DNA of 64,000 nt from Streptomyces roseofulvus. Its GTDB lineage: Bacteria > Actinomycetota > Actinomycetes > Streptomycetales > Streptomycetaceae. The position numbers were made by a program, and so were the translations under genes. Shown here piece after piece: positions 8,242 to 15,163 of the stretch. The DNA lies in contig NZ_BAAAWE010000001.1 in assembly GCF_039534915.1 (NCBI RefSeq), positions 5,146,001 through 5,210,000 on the forward strand, in the 5' to 3' direction. The notes under the pieces were generated by a model. That model did not search any database. It was not told the DNA's origin and was given only the letters and a program-made list of their open reading frames with translations. The number at the start of each line of letters is the position of its first letter. Positions within the stretch are counted from its first letter, which is position 1.

Positions 8242-9374
8242 TGCGCAATCGGCTCTCTGTGCTCGGTGCCCCGCACTCCGGCCAGCTCGCGGTAGATCTC
8301 CGCGACGGCCGCGCCGGTGCGCCGCACATCGAAACTGCTGAGGACGTGCTCGTGGGCCTCACGGCCCAGGCGGTGCCGCAACTCCGGCCTGCCGAGCAGG
8401 CGGCCGAGAGCGGCGGCGAGGGCGGCCGGGTCCTCGGGCGGGACCAGGCACGGGGCTTCATGGCCGGGCGGCAGGCTCTCGCGCGCCCCGTCGACGTCGG
8501 TGACGACGACCGGCCGGCCCGCCGCCATCGCCTCCAGGGGCGCCAGCGCCATGCCCTCCCAGCGGGACGGCAGCACGACGACGTCCGCCGCCCGGTACCA
8601 GGGCACGGTGTCGCCGACGGCGCCGGCGAACCGCACCGAGGGACCGGCGGCGGCCCGCAGCCGCTCCCCGTCCGGCCCGTCGCCGACGAGCACGAGCCGG
8701 GCGCCCGGCACCTCGGCGAGGACCGCCGGCCAGGCGGCGAGCAGCACGTCCTGGCCCTTCTGCCGGCAGAGCCGGCCCACGCACACCACGGTGGGCGCCG
8801 GGTTCCCGGCCGGCCCGTCGGTCGCGAACCGGGCCACGTCCACCCCGTTGTGCACCACGGACCAGGCGGCCCGGACCCCGGCCAGCTCGCCGGTACGCCG
8901 CTCCGCCCCGCTCACGCACAGGATCCGGTCGGTCCAGCGGGCGCCGAACCGCTCCCAGCGGCGGGCCAGTGCGGCGGTGGTGCCGGTGACCGCCTCGAAG
9001 GACCAGGCGTGCGGCTGGTACACGGTCGGGATCCGGCCGCGCACCGCGAGCCGGGCACACAGGCCCGCCTTCGCCGAGTGCGCGTGGACGAGCCCGGGCC
9101 GCACGGCCCGGAGCACCCGGGCCAGCTCGCGGGTCTCCCGGACCAGCGCGGGACCGGGGTCCCGGCCGGCCCGCCAGTCGTGGACCTCGGCGCCGTCGGC
9201 GCGCAGCTCCGCGGCGAGCGCGGTGCCGGGCGGACAGGCGACCACGGGGCGCAGCCCGGCCGCGCGCTGGGCACGCACCAGGTCGACGACGACCCGGGCG
9301 ACCCCGCCGTCGCCGGGCTGGACCGCGTGCAGGACGGTGACGGACCCGGGGTCCGTCTCGATCGGGGCCCGCAC
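8238..9374 (-). CDS. GT4 family glycosyltransferase
   Basis: The 378-residue GT-B enzyme begins (after GTG) with VTVLHAVQPGDGGVARVV, a Gly-rich N-terminal loop, then LVHAHSAKAGLCARLA. Its C-terminal domain contains VVCVGRLCRQKGQDVLL and SRWEGMALAPLEAMAAGRPVV with the E-x7-E glutamates. I chose GTG 9374, one base after the stop of the upstream secreted-protein gene; the longer open frame would run into that gene. It probably adds a sugar to the lipid-linked intermediate made by the next gene's product. Confidence 0.87.
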   Translation of the reverse strand: MRAPIETDPGSVTVLHAVQPGDGGVARVVVDLVRAQRAAGLRPVVACPPGTALAAELRADGAEVHDWRAGRDPGPALVRETRELARVLRAVRPGLVHAHSAKAGLCARLAVRGRIPTVYQPHAWSFEAVTGTTAALARRWERFGARWTDRILCVSGAERRTGELAGVRAAWSVVHNGVDVARFATDGPAGNPAPTVVCVGRLCRQKGQDVLLAAWPAVLAEVPGARLVLVGDGPDGERLRAAAGPSVRFAGAVGDTVPWYRAADVVVLPSRWEGMALAPLEAMAAGRPVVVTDVDGARESLPPGHEAPCLVPPEDPAALAAALGRLLGRPELRHRLGREAHEHVLSSFDVRRTGAAVAEIYRELAGVRGTEHREPIAQ

Positions 9375-9375
9375 G

Positions 9376-10437
9376 TCAGCGCCGTACGTCCGCCTGCAGG
9401 AAGAGCGCGCCGAGCCAGACGGTGTCCTCGCGGCTGCCGAGCCGGACCTGGACACGATCGGCTCCCTGGCGCAGCGCCCCCCGCAGATCGAAGACGTCGG
9501 AGTCGTACCCGAGGGTGTTCCCGGAGGCCGGGAAGCGCGTCGTCCCGGCCGCGCCGAATTCGGTGATGCTGGAGTTCAGCACGTCGTTCACGGAATTGGC
9601 GGAATCCCCGAGCCGGGTCGCCTTCCGGCGACTCGTCCGCACCTCCAGGTAATCCCCGGAAGTTCCCCGGTCGCCGTCATAGGCGACGACTCCGAGACGC
9701 CCTGCGGTGCCCTTCGGATAACGGTGCCCGTCGAGTGCGACGCGCAGCTCGCCGGAGCGCGGGCCGACCGTCTCGAAGCCGTCCCAGACGCTCAGCCGGC
9801 GCAGCGGCTCGCCGTCCTTCTCGTACGCGGCGACCAGCGTCCAGCCGCCCCAGCCGCCCACCGCGCTGCGGCCCATGGCGACGTTGACCTGCGCGACCGT
9901 CCACTGGCCCGGCGTGGCCCACCGGACCAGTTCGGTGACGTCGGCGGACGCCTGGAAGGCGTCGGCGCCGTCGGCGGTCCGATGACCCGTCAGGGTGTCG
10001 GCGAGCAGCGCCTTGTACCGCCCGCCGGGCTCCGCGATCAGCACCCGGCCGTTGTCCTTCGGCGGCTTCTGCTCGCCCACCCGCAGGTTGCCGCCCCAGT
10101 ACAGCCGGGCCCAGGTGACCCGGGCGCCGGCCGGCACCGCCAGCTCGGCACGGCTGGAGTTGTACGTGTGGGGGTCGTCGTCCACGTCGACGTAGCCGAT
10201 CGTCGCCCCGTCGTTGGAGGTCTCGGTGCCCCGGGCGCCCTTCGCCGAGGTGTTGGCGGCGCGCACGATCCCGCCGTGCAGTTCGGCCTGGTAGCGCGCG
10301 GCGAAGGGGACCCGGTCGGCCTCCGCGGGCGCGGGCGGCGCGGCGGCGGAGGCGAGCGGCGGCGCGGCGGTCAGCACCGCGCACGACAAGGCGCACAACA
10401 CGCCGCGACGCACAGCAAGAACCGCTGAATTCCGCAT
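9376..10437 (-). CDS. Secreted protein of DUF3344-like type, first gene of the polysaccharide operon
   Basis: The 353-residue product has a clear Sec signal peptide (MRNSAVLAVRRGVL..., cleavage near ASAAA, about residue 32). The mature part has no obvious catalytic motif but reads as a beta-rich domain: VPFAARYQAELHGGIVRAAN, GYVDVDDDPHTYNSSRAEL, RVTWARLYWGGNLRVGEQK and a terminal WLGALFLQADVR. I recall similar Streptomyces proteins being labelled DUF3344, but that name is from memory. The ATG at 10437 has a GGAGAA ribosome site. It lies one base before a GT4 gene, so it is probably made with the polysaccharide machinery, perhaps as a surface component. Confidence 0.7.
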   Translation of the reverse strand: MRNSAVLAVRRGVLCALSCAVLTAAPPLASAAAPPAPAEADRVPFAARYQAELHGGIVRAANTSAKGARGTETSNDGATIGYVDVDDDPHTYNSSRAELAVPAGARVTWARLYWGGNLRVGEQKPPKDNGRVLIAEPGGRYKALLADTLTGHRTADGADAFQASADVTELVRWATPGQWTVAQVNVAMGRSAVGGWGGWTLVAAYEKDGEPLRRLSVWDGFETVGPRSGELRVALDGHRYPKGTAGRLGVVAYDGDRGTSGDYLEVRTSRRKATRLGDSANSVNDVLNSSITEFGAAGTTRFPASGNTLGYDSDVFDLRGALRQGADRVQVRLGSREDTVWLGALFLQADVRR

Positions 10438-10816
10438 ACAGGTTCTCCGCTTTGATGAGAGAAGGAAGGGAAGACCCGTGAAGACCGGGGGAGGGGGAGG
10501 TGTCGTCCGCACGAAATGGGTGAACGCGCGGCGGGCCCGGAAGCAACGTTCGGGAACGTTATAACCCCGGCGCGGAGCGATAGTAAGCATTAGATGCTCG
10601 GAAACGCTAACTCCCGTATCTGGGCGGCAGGTTCCTCGTTGAGCGTGTTGCGCCATTCTCCGGTCCGTCGCCCGAATGGCCCTCGCGCGGCCCAAAGATC
10701 GGTTGAACGTCACCCGTTCGGGAGAGCAACCGATGAATATCCGGGGCGTTGTTGAGGGAGCCGGGCCGAACAGTCCGCGCAGTCCGAGTTGGAAATCGAT
10801 CGAGGAGTACTTCTCC
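10438..10816. other. 379-bp divergent intergenic region between polysaccharide operon and chaplin
   Basis: This gap separates the minus-strand polysaccharide operon from the plus-strand chaplin. It is clearly lower in GC than its surroundings around 10555-10800 (for example CGTTATAACC at 10557 and GATAGTAAGC near 10579). It holds a sigma-BldN-like promoter for the chaplin (listed separately), an AACGTTCGGGAACGTT dyad at 10544-10559, and presumably the promoter of the minus-strand operon, which I cannot place. I see no gene in it. Confidence 0.6.
10615..10642 (+). promoter_or_regulatory. Sigma-BldN-like promoter for chaplin
   Basis: CGTATC at 10615-10620 and CGTTGA at 10637-10642 are separated by exactly 16 bp. 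This matches the sigma-BldN consensus as I recall it (CGTAAC, 16 bp, CGTTGA), with one mismatch at -35. The inferred start near 10649 leaves a leader of roughly 165 nt before the chaplin ATG. Chaplin genes are known BldN targets in Streptomyces. Confidence 0.55.
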
Positions 10817-11056
10817 ATGTCTCGTATCGCCAAGGCCGCCGTCCTGACCGTGGGTGCCGCCGCCGCGGTCGCCGGTGCCTCCGGTGCCGCCTTCGCCGAC
10901 GCCGGCGCCGAGGCCGCCGCCGTGAAGTCCCCCGGTGTCGGCTCCGGCAACGTCATCCAGGTCCCGGTCCACGTGCCGATCAACCTCTGCGGCAACACCG
11001 TCAGCGTCATCGGCGCGCTGAACCCGGCCTTCGGCAACACCTGCGTCAACGCCTGA
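10817..11056 (+). CDS. Short chaplin (ChpD/F/G/H type)
   Basis: The 79-residue precursor has a Sec signal peptide (MSRIAKAAVLTVGAAAAV, cleavage near AFADA) and one chaplin domain with the core SPGVGSGNVIQVPVHVPINL, then CGNT, VIGALNPAFGN and a second Cys. The two cysteines fit the short chaplins that form a disulfide; ChpE lacks them. Chaplins are secreted, self-assemble into amyloid fibrils and coat aerial hyphae and spores, lowering surface tension. A GAGGAG ribosome site precedes the ATG, and a strong terminator follows 26 bp after the stop. A close paralogue lies at 14805. Confidence 0.95.
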   Translation: MSRIAKAAVLTVGAAAAVAGASGAAFADAGAEAAAVKSPGVGSGNVIQVPVHVPINLCGNTVSVIGALNPAFGNTCVNA

Positions 11057-11082
11057 TCTCGCACGTCGGATCGGTCCTTCCG

Positions 11083-11124
11083 AAGCCGGTGCGCCCACCC
11101 CGTCGGGTGGGCGCACCGGCTTTT
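11083..11124 (+). terminator. Rho-independent terminator after chaplin
   Basis: An 18-bp perfect stem (11083-11100 with 11105-11122, starting AAGCCGGTGCGC) with a CGTC tetraloop is followed by TTTT. It is one of the clearest terminators in the window and isolates the chaplin as a single-gene transcript. Confidence 0.92.
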
Positions 11125-11331
11125 CCCTTGCGGCGACTGGGCCGCTACTCGTTCGGACGCATCCCCGTGCGCCGTCCGGTGCAACGGCGTACGCCCCTCG
11201 GCGGAGCAGGTCCGGCGGAGGGATTCACTCGAACGGAGGCGTGGCGCTCAGTAGTTCTGCGGTTGCGGAGGGCTATACCCGCAGGCACGGTGGGAGAGCA
11301 GTTGTCCGACGCATAAGGAAAAGGAACACAT

Positions 11332-12132
11332 ATGCGTCCCCTGGCTTCACGCCGTCTCACCGCCCTGGCGATATCCGCCGCCCTCACCCTCGGCATGGCG
11401 GGACCCGCCTTCGCCGACGAACACCGCCCCTCCCGCGCGGCCGACCGGGCCGCCCACGCCCCCCTTCCCGACGCCGCCGCGCTGCTGACCCAGGCCGAGG
11501 CGCTCGGGGACATGGGCGCGGTCGCGACCCCCGTGGCCGACCTCCTCACCGCCGCCCTCAAGGCCGACGACGGCCAGCTTCCGGCGGCCGACGCCGAGGC
11601 CCTGAAGGCGAAGATCCAGGCCGCTCTCGACAAGGCCAAGGAGACGGTTCCGGCGCCGCTGCCGGAGACTCCGGGGACGCCGGAGCTGCCGGTCACCCCG
11701 CCGGCCGTCGACACCCCGGCCGAGCTGCCCGCGAAGCCGCCCGTGACCCTGCCCGTCGCGGCCGGCGCCAAGGCGGCCGCGGCGGCGAAGGCCGCCCCCG
11801 CCGACGTGGTCGACGACGCCCTCGCCTCCGTCGAGAAGGCCGTCGCCGGGCTGCTCGCCGCCGTCACCTCCGGGAACGCCGCCGGAGTCGTCCCGCAGGT
11901 CACGGCCACGCTGACCTCGCTGGTGAACCTCGCCGTCGCCACCGTGCTCGGCAGCGGGCTGCCCGCGCCGGACCTGCCGGGCCTCCCCGCGCTGCCCTCC
12001 CTCCCGGTGGAGGTGCCGGAGCTGCCCGTCGACCCGCCGGTCGAGGCCCCGGAGCTGCCCGTCGAGGCGCCCGTGAAGCCTCCGGTCGCCGTGCCCGAGC
12101 TGCCGGTGAAGCCGCCCCTGCCGGTCCGCTGA
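11332..12132 (+). CDS. Secreted Ala/Pro-rich protein of unknown function
   Basis: The 266-residue precursor has a signal peptide (MRPLASRRLTALAIS..., cleavage near AFADE, about residue 29). The mature protein alternates Ala/Leu/Val-rich helical stretches (about 45-95 and 160-200) with Pro-rich runs of the ELPV-x-PPV type, densest in the last 60 residues. There is no anchor motif or recognised domain. AAGGAA lies before the ATG. It sits between two chaplin genes with other small secreted proteins, so a role in the hydrophobic sheath or aerial wall is plausible but unproven. Confidence 0.75.
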   Translation: MRPLASRRLTALAISAALTLGMAGPAFADEHRPSRAADRAAHAPLPDAAALLTQAEALGDMGAVATPVADLLTAALKADDGQLPAADAEALKAKIQAALDKAKETVPAPLPETPGTPELPVTPPAVDTPAELPAKPPVTLPVAAGAKAAAAAKAAPADVVDDALASVEKAVAGLLAAVTSGNAAGVVPQVTATLTSLVNLAVATVLGSGLPAPDLPGLPALPSLPVEVPELPVDPPVEAPELPVEAPVKPPVAVPELPVKPPLPVR

Positions 12133-12149
12133 CCCGCGCGCACCCCCGA

Positions 12150-12186
12150 CCCGTACCGGTCCGGCCTCCCGCCGGGCCGGTACGGG
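12150..12186 (+). terminator. Probable terminator hairpin
   Basis: A 16-bp stem (12150-12165 with 12171-12186, starting CCCGTACCGG) contains one G-T pair and has a CTCCC loop. It lies 18 bp after the stop of the Ala/Pro-rich secreted protein. It lacks a U-tract, which is common in high-GC actinobacteria. Confidence 0.65.
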
Positions 12187-12374
12187 CATGTGTGCGCCCG
12201 GTCATCCGGAAATAGCACCGGTCCCCTTCGATCGGGTGCAGTGTCGAGAAATCCCTCCTCCTGGAGTTTCCGGGGAGCGCACCTCTCGTTACAGAAGACG
12301 GAAGCGACGTACGGGAATGCCTCAAGAAGCCTGTGCGGAACGCCAGTTGAAGAAACAGAGGAAGGATTTCCCCC

Positions 12375-12647
12375 ATGAAGCCCACCAAGGTCGCCGCGGT
12401 CGTCGCCGGTTCCCTCATGGCCCTCGGCGCCGCCGCCCCCGCCATGGCCGCGGAGGCGCTGACCCCGACCAGTCTGAACGGCGGCCTGGAGGCGATCGCC
12501 GCCAACGGCCTGAAGTCGGACATGCTCAGCAGCACCACCGAGGGTTCCCCGGTCAAGACGGTCACCGACACCGCCACCCAGCTGAACCAGACCGGCAAGG
12601 GCCTCCCGCTGATCGGTGGCCTGCCGGCGAGCCCGCTCGGCGGCTGA
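12375..12647 (+). CDS. Small secreted protein of unknown function
   Basis: The 90-residue precursor has an N-terminal signal peptide (MKPTKVAAVVAGSLMALGAA, cleavage near AMAAE at about residue 25) and a mature part of about 65 residues rich in Thr, Ser, Leu and Gly with no cysteine (TPTSLNGGLEAIAANGL near the start). GAGGAAGGA is a strong ribosome site. Compact secreted proteins like this are common beside chaplin genes in Streptomyces, but I recognise no domain. The leader is long and A-rich (12200-12374), and I see no convincing promoter in it. Confidence 0.8.
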   Translation: MKPTKVAAVVAGSLMALGAAAPAMAAEALTPTSLNGGLEAIAANGLKSDMLSSTTEGSPVKTVTDTATQLNQTGKGLPLIGGLPASPLGG

Positions 12648-12670
12648 TCGAATGATTTTCTGACCGGTCG

Positions 12671-12694
12671 CCGTGTGGCCTCGACCCCACACGG
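12671..12694 (+). terminator. Short terminator-like hairpin
   Basis: CCGTGTGG (12671-12678) pairs with CCACACGG (12687-12694) across an 8-base loop, 23 bp after the small secreted-protein gene. There is no U-tract, so it is a moderate candidate. Confidence 0.5.
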
Positions 12695-12809
12695 TGTGCC
12701 GCTCCCTACTCTCTGGACCGTCCCACCGCGATCGTCCGCGGGGGACGCGGCCGGTCGGAGCGAGGGGGGATCCTCGCCGGTCTCTCCCTTTCTCTCGAGG
12801 AAGAGCGGT

Positions 12810-13826
12810 ATGCGGTCCATCATCAGCAGGAAAGTACTCACCGCGGCGGCAGCGACCGGACTGCTGTCGCTGACCGGCGGTTTCGCACTGGCCGCGAACG
12901 CGCACCCCGGCACCGGGGACACGCCGGGACCCGGCAACGGCCAGGCCCACGCCCCCCTCTCGCCGGAACTGTGCGGCGCGAGCATGGACCTGGGCGACTA
13001 CGTGGCGTCGGCCGTCGGAGACCTCTGCGCCCACGCGGCGGAGGACCCCGACGGCGGCTACGGCGAGGAGCCCGAGGAGCCCACCCCGACGCACCCGCCG
13101 ACCCACCCGCCCACGCACCCGCCGACGCATCCGCCGACGCACCCGCCGACGCATCCGCCGACGCACCCGCCCACGCATCCGCCGACGAAGCCGCCGACGA
13201 ACCCGCCGACGACTCCGCCGGGTGAGTGCGAGGAGCCGGAGCCGGGCGAGGAGCCGGAGCCCGGCTGTGAGCCCACCACGCCGCCGACCAAGCCCCCCAC
13301 GCATCCGCCGACGAAGCCGCCGACGCACCCGCCCACGCATCCGCCGACGAAGCCGCCGACGAACCCGCCGACGACTCCGCCGGGTGAGTGCGAGGAGCCG
13401 GAGCCGGGTGAGGAGCCGGAGCCCGGTTGCGAGCCCACCACGCCGCCGACCAAGCCCCCCACGCATCCGCCGACGAAGCCGCCGACGAACCCGCCGACGA
13501 CTCCGCCGGGTGAGTGCGAGGAGCCGGAGCCGGGTGAGGAGCCGGAGCCCGGCTGTGAGCCCACCACGCCGCCGACGAAGCCGCCGACGAACCCGCCGAC
13601 GACTCCGCCGGGTGAGTGCGAGGAGCCGGAGCCGGGTGAGGAGCCGGAGCCCGGCTGCGAGCCCACCGTCCCGCCGACCACTCCGCCCACCACCCCGCCC
13701 GAACTCCCCGACACGGGCAGCGACCCCGCCCTCTGGGGAGCGGCCGCGGTCAGCGCCGCCCTCATCATCGGCGGCACCGTCGTCCAGCTCCGCGGCGGAC
13801 GCCTCGTCCGCTCCCGCCGCCACTGA
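12810..13826 (+). CDS. Sortase-anchored (LPDTG) proline-rich repeat wall protein
   Basis: The 338-residue precursor has a signal peptide (MRSIISRKVLTAAAAT..., cleavage near ANA-H, about residue 31) and a short N-terminal region with two Cys (ELCGASMDLGDYV, then DLCAHA). A long low-complexity stalk follows (residues ~92-290), made of THPP/TKPP/TNPP units and four copies of a GECEEPEPGEEPEPGCEP block. The end is a sorting signal: LPDTG, a hydrophobic helix (ALWGAAAVSAALIIGGTVVQL) and a basic tail. It should be covalently linked to peptidoglycan and display its small N-terminal domain outward. It has no chaplin domain. The ATG at 12810 follows GAGGAAG. Confidence 0.88.
   Translation: MRSIISRKVLTAAAATGLLSLTGGFALAANAHPGTGDTPGPGNGQAHAPLSPELCGASMDLGDYVASAVGDLCAHAAEDPDGGYGEEPEEPTPTHPPTHPPTHPPTHPPTHPPTHPPTHPPTHPPTKPPTNPPTTPPGECEEPEPGEEPEPGCEPTTPPTKPPTHPPTKPPTHPPTHPPTKPPTNPPTTPPGECEEPEPGEEPEPGCEPTTPPTKPPTHPPTKPPTNPPTTPPGECEEPEPGEEPEPGCEPTTPPTKPPTNPPTTPPGECEEPEPGEEPEPGCEPTVPPTTPPTTPPELPDTGSDPALWGAAAVSAALIIGGTVVQLRGGRLVRSRRH
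13085..13690 (+). repeat. Tandem coding repeats of the wall-protein stalk
   Basis: Two nested repeat types occur. First, 6- and 12-bp units related to CCGACGCACCCG run from about 13085 to 13215 and recur later. Second, about 100- to 160-bp blocks each contain the GAGTGCGAGGAGCCGGAGCC segment, with copies near 13225, 13387, 13515 and 13616. Copies differ mainly by third-position changes and by the number of PTHPP units between them, a pattern typical of slippage or recombination. Confidence 0.9.
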
Positions 13827-13857
13827 CGTACGGACCGCGATGACGTGACGTCAACAA

Positions 13858-13885
13858 GGGCCCTCACCCTCACCGGTGGGGGCCC
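13858..13885 (+). terminator. Probable terminator after the wall-protein gene
   Basis: An 11-bp stem (GGGCCCTCACC at 13858-13868 with GGTGGGGGCCC at 13875-13885, one T-G pair) and a 6-base loop lie 31 bp after the stop. There is no U-tract. Confidence 0.55.
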
Positions 13886-13949
13886 CTGGCGTTGCTGCAC
13901 ACGGGGGAACCACGCGCGACGTTTCGGCCGACGGGCTCGTTCACACGGC

Positions 13950-14462
13950 ATGACTCTGCGCTCTCAGGCCGGCATGGGCCTTCTCATGACCGCGCTCGCC
14001 TCCGCCGCCATGGCCGTCCCGGCCTCCGCCGTCGAGGCCCCGGTGGTGGTGCCCCTCCAGGGCCTCGAACCGGTCCTGCCGATGGACGCGCCCACCATCG
14101 CGACCGGCGTCCCGGTACCGGTGCCCGGCGCGCCGACCGGCTTCCAGAAGGGCCTCGGCGCACTGCCCGACGTGACCCTGCCGAGCGTCCCGCTCACCGG
14201 CACCCTGCCCGGGACCGTCGTGGACGCCCCGCTCCCCGAGCTCCTGGAGGGCGGCGACCCCGGCCGCGCCCTCTTCTCCACCCCGCACTCCGAGATGGCG
14301 GCCGCCACCCCCGGCGCCGTCGTCGGCAACCCCGTCGAGGCGCCGCAGGGCAACGGCCTCGCCGGACTGCCCGACCTCGCCCCGCCGCAGCTCGGTCTGG
14401 TCGCCCCCACGCTCAGCGGCGCTCTCGACTCCCAGCTCGGCCTCGCCCCCGGCCGCGACTGA
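13950..14462 (+). CDS. Secreted hydrophobic protein of unknown function
   Basis: The 170-residue precursor begins MTLRSQAGMGLLMTALASAA and has a signal peptide cleaved near ASAVE (about residue 28). The mature protein is rich in Pro, Leu, Val and Gly with repeated LPD/LPS/LPG turns and no cysteines (for example GALPDVTLPSVPLTGTLPG). The ribosome site before 13950 is weak; an in-frame ATG at 13974 is an alternative and would still leave a signal peptide. It belongs to the run of small secreted proteins between the two chaplins. No domain is recognised. Confidence 0.68.
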   Translation: MTLRSQAGMGLLMTALASAAMAVPASAVEAPVVVPLQGLEPVLPMDAPTIATGVPVPVPGAPTGFQKGLGALPDVTLPSVPLTGTLPGTVVDAPLPELLEGGDPGRALFSTPHSEMAAATPGAVVGNPVEAPQGNGLAGLPDLAPPQLGLVAPTLSGALDSQLGLAPGRD

Positions 14463-14601
14463 CCCCTCGCACTCCTCTCACCCTCTCCCCCCTCATTTCG
14501 GAATTCCGTACGAACGCGGTCCGCGCGGGTGAAGACACGATTCTTCCCCGCTACCGCAAGGGCTTCTCGTCGTTGCACCGGAAGGCTTGTCGCATGGCCG
14601 C

Positions 14602-14663
14602 GGCCCGCGGTCCGGTGCGCCGCCCGTCGTATCCGACGGCGGGGGGACATCGGACCGCGGGCC
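14602..14663 (+). terminator. Large two-tier hairpin, probable terminator
   Basis: GGCCCGCGGTCCG (14602-14614) pairs perfectly with CGGACCGCGGGCC (14651-14663). Inside the loop, CCGTCG (14624-14629) pairs with CGACGG (14634-14639) around a TATC tetraloop. ATCATTT follows. It lies about 140 bp after the stop of the secreted-protein gene, which is far for a simple terminator. Confidence 0.55.
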
Positions 14664-14722
14664 ATCATTTCGCCCGCCCCCTCGGGCTTTTCCGATTTCC
14701 CGCTCCCGTTCGGCCCAAAGGC

Positions 14723-14750
14723 CGTGACCCTGCCCGTGATACGGCGTTGA
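14723..14750 (+). promoter_or_regulatory. Sigma-BldN-like promoter for second chaplin
   Basis: CGTGAC (14723-14728) and CGTTGA (14745-14750) are spaced by 16 bp, matching the BldN pattern CGTAAC-16-CGTTGA with one mismatch. The inferred start near 14757 gives a leader of about 48 nt. Confidence 0.62.
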
Positions 14751-14804
14751 ACGGGCGTGACGGCCGTGATCCCTGCGGTCGCTCGACCCATTCAAGGAGT
14801 TCTG

Positions 14805-15083
14805 ATGTCTCGCATCGCCAAGGCTGCCGCCGTCCTGGCCGGCACCGGTGCCGTTGCCCTCACCGGAGCCGGCCTGGCCGTCGCCGACTCGGGCGCCGAG
14901 GCCGTCGCCGCCGGTTCCCCCGGCGTCGTCTCCGGCAACGTCGTCCAGGTCCCGGTCCACGTGCCGGTCAACCTCTGCGGCAACACCGTCAACGTCATCG
15001 GCCTGCTGAACCCGGCCTTCGGCAACAGCTGCGCCAACATCGACAGCCCGAGCGACCACGGCGACGGCGGCTACGGCGGCTGA
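14805..15083 (+). CDS. Short chaplin with Gly/Asp-rich C-terminal extension
   Basis: The 92-residue precursor has a signal peptide (MSRIAKAAAVLAGTGAVAL, cleavage near AVADS) and one chaplin domain (SPGVVSGNVVQVPVHVPVNL, CGNT, VIGLLNPAFGNSC) with the usual two cysteines. It differs from the chaplin at 10817 by a tail of about 13 residues (DSPSDHGDGGYGG) after the second Cys, which short chaplins normally lack. AAGGAG sits before the ATG. It should be secreted and assemble with the other chaplin on aerial structures. Confidence 0.94.
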   Translation: MSRIAKAAAVLAGTGAVALTGAGLAVADSGAEAVAAGSPGVVSGNVVQVPVHVPVNLCGNTVNVIGLLNPAFGNSCANIDSPSDHGDGGYGG

Positions 15084-15104
15084 TCCGCCCCCGCGCCCCC
15101 CGGA

Positions 15105-15137
15105 CGTCCCCCCGACCCCACCAGGGCCGGGGGGACG
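15105..15137. terminator. Bidirectional terminator between chaplin and tyrosinase
   Basis: A 14-bp stem (CGTCCCCCCGACCC at 15105-15118 with GGGCCGGGGGGACG at 15124-15137, one mismatch) lies between convergent genes and could serve both. Confidence 0.7.
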
Positions 15138-15163
15138 CCCATGTCCGCGGCCGCCCCGCCCCG

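Larger units (their letters stand above)
14463..14804 (+). other. 342-bp intergenic region upstream of second chaplin
   Basis: This region holds a large hairpin at 14602-14663 and a sigma-BldN-like promoter at 14723-14750 (both listed separately). I see no gene. The hairpin lies upstream of the promoter, so it more likely ends the preceding transcript than controls the chaplin mRNA. Confidence 0.6.

Noticed and set aside
10700..10706. CGGTTGA as the chaplin -10 element
   Set aside because: No matching -35 lies 16-17 bp upstream, whereas CGTATC-16-CGTTGA at 10615-10642 fits at both ends.
13085..13690. CRISPR-like array
   Set aside because: Repeats are in frame and encode a Pro-rich stalk, and the spacers are themselves repetitive. 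There are no cas genes.
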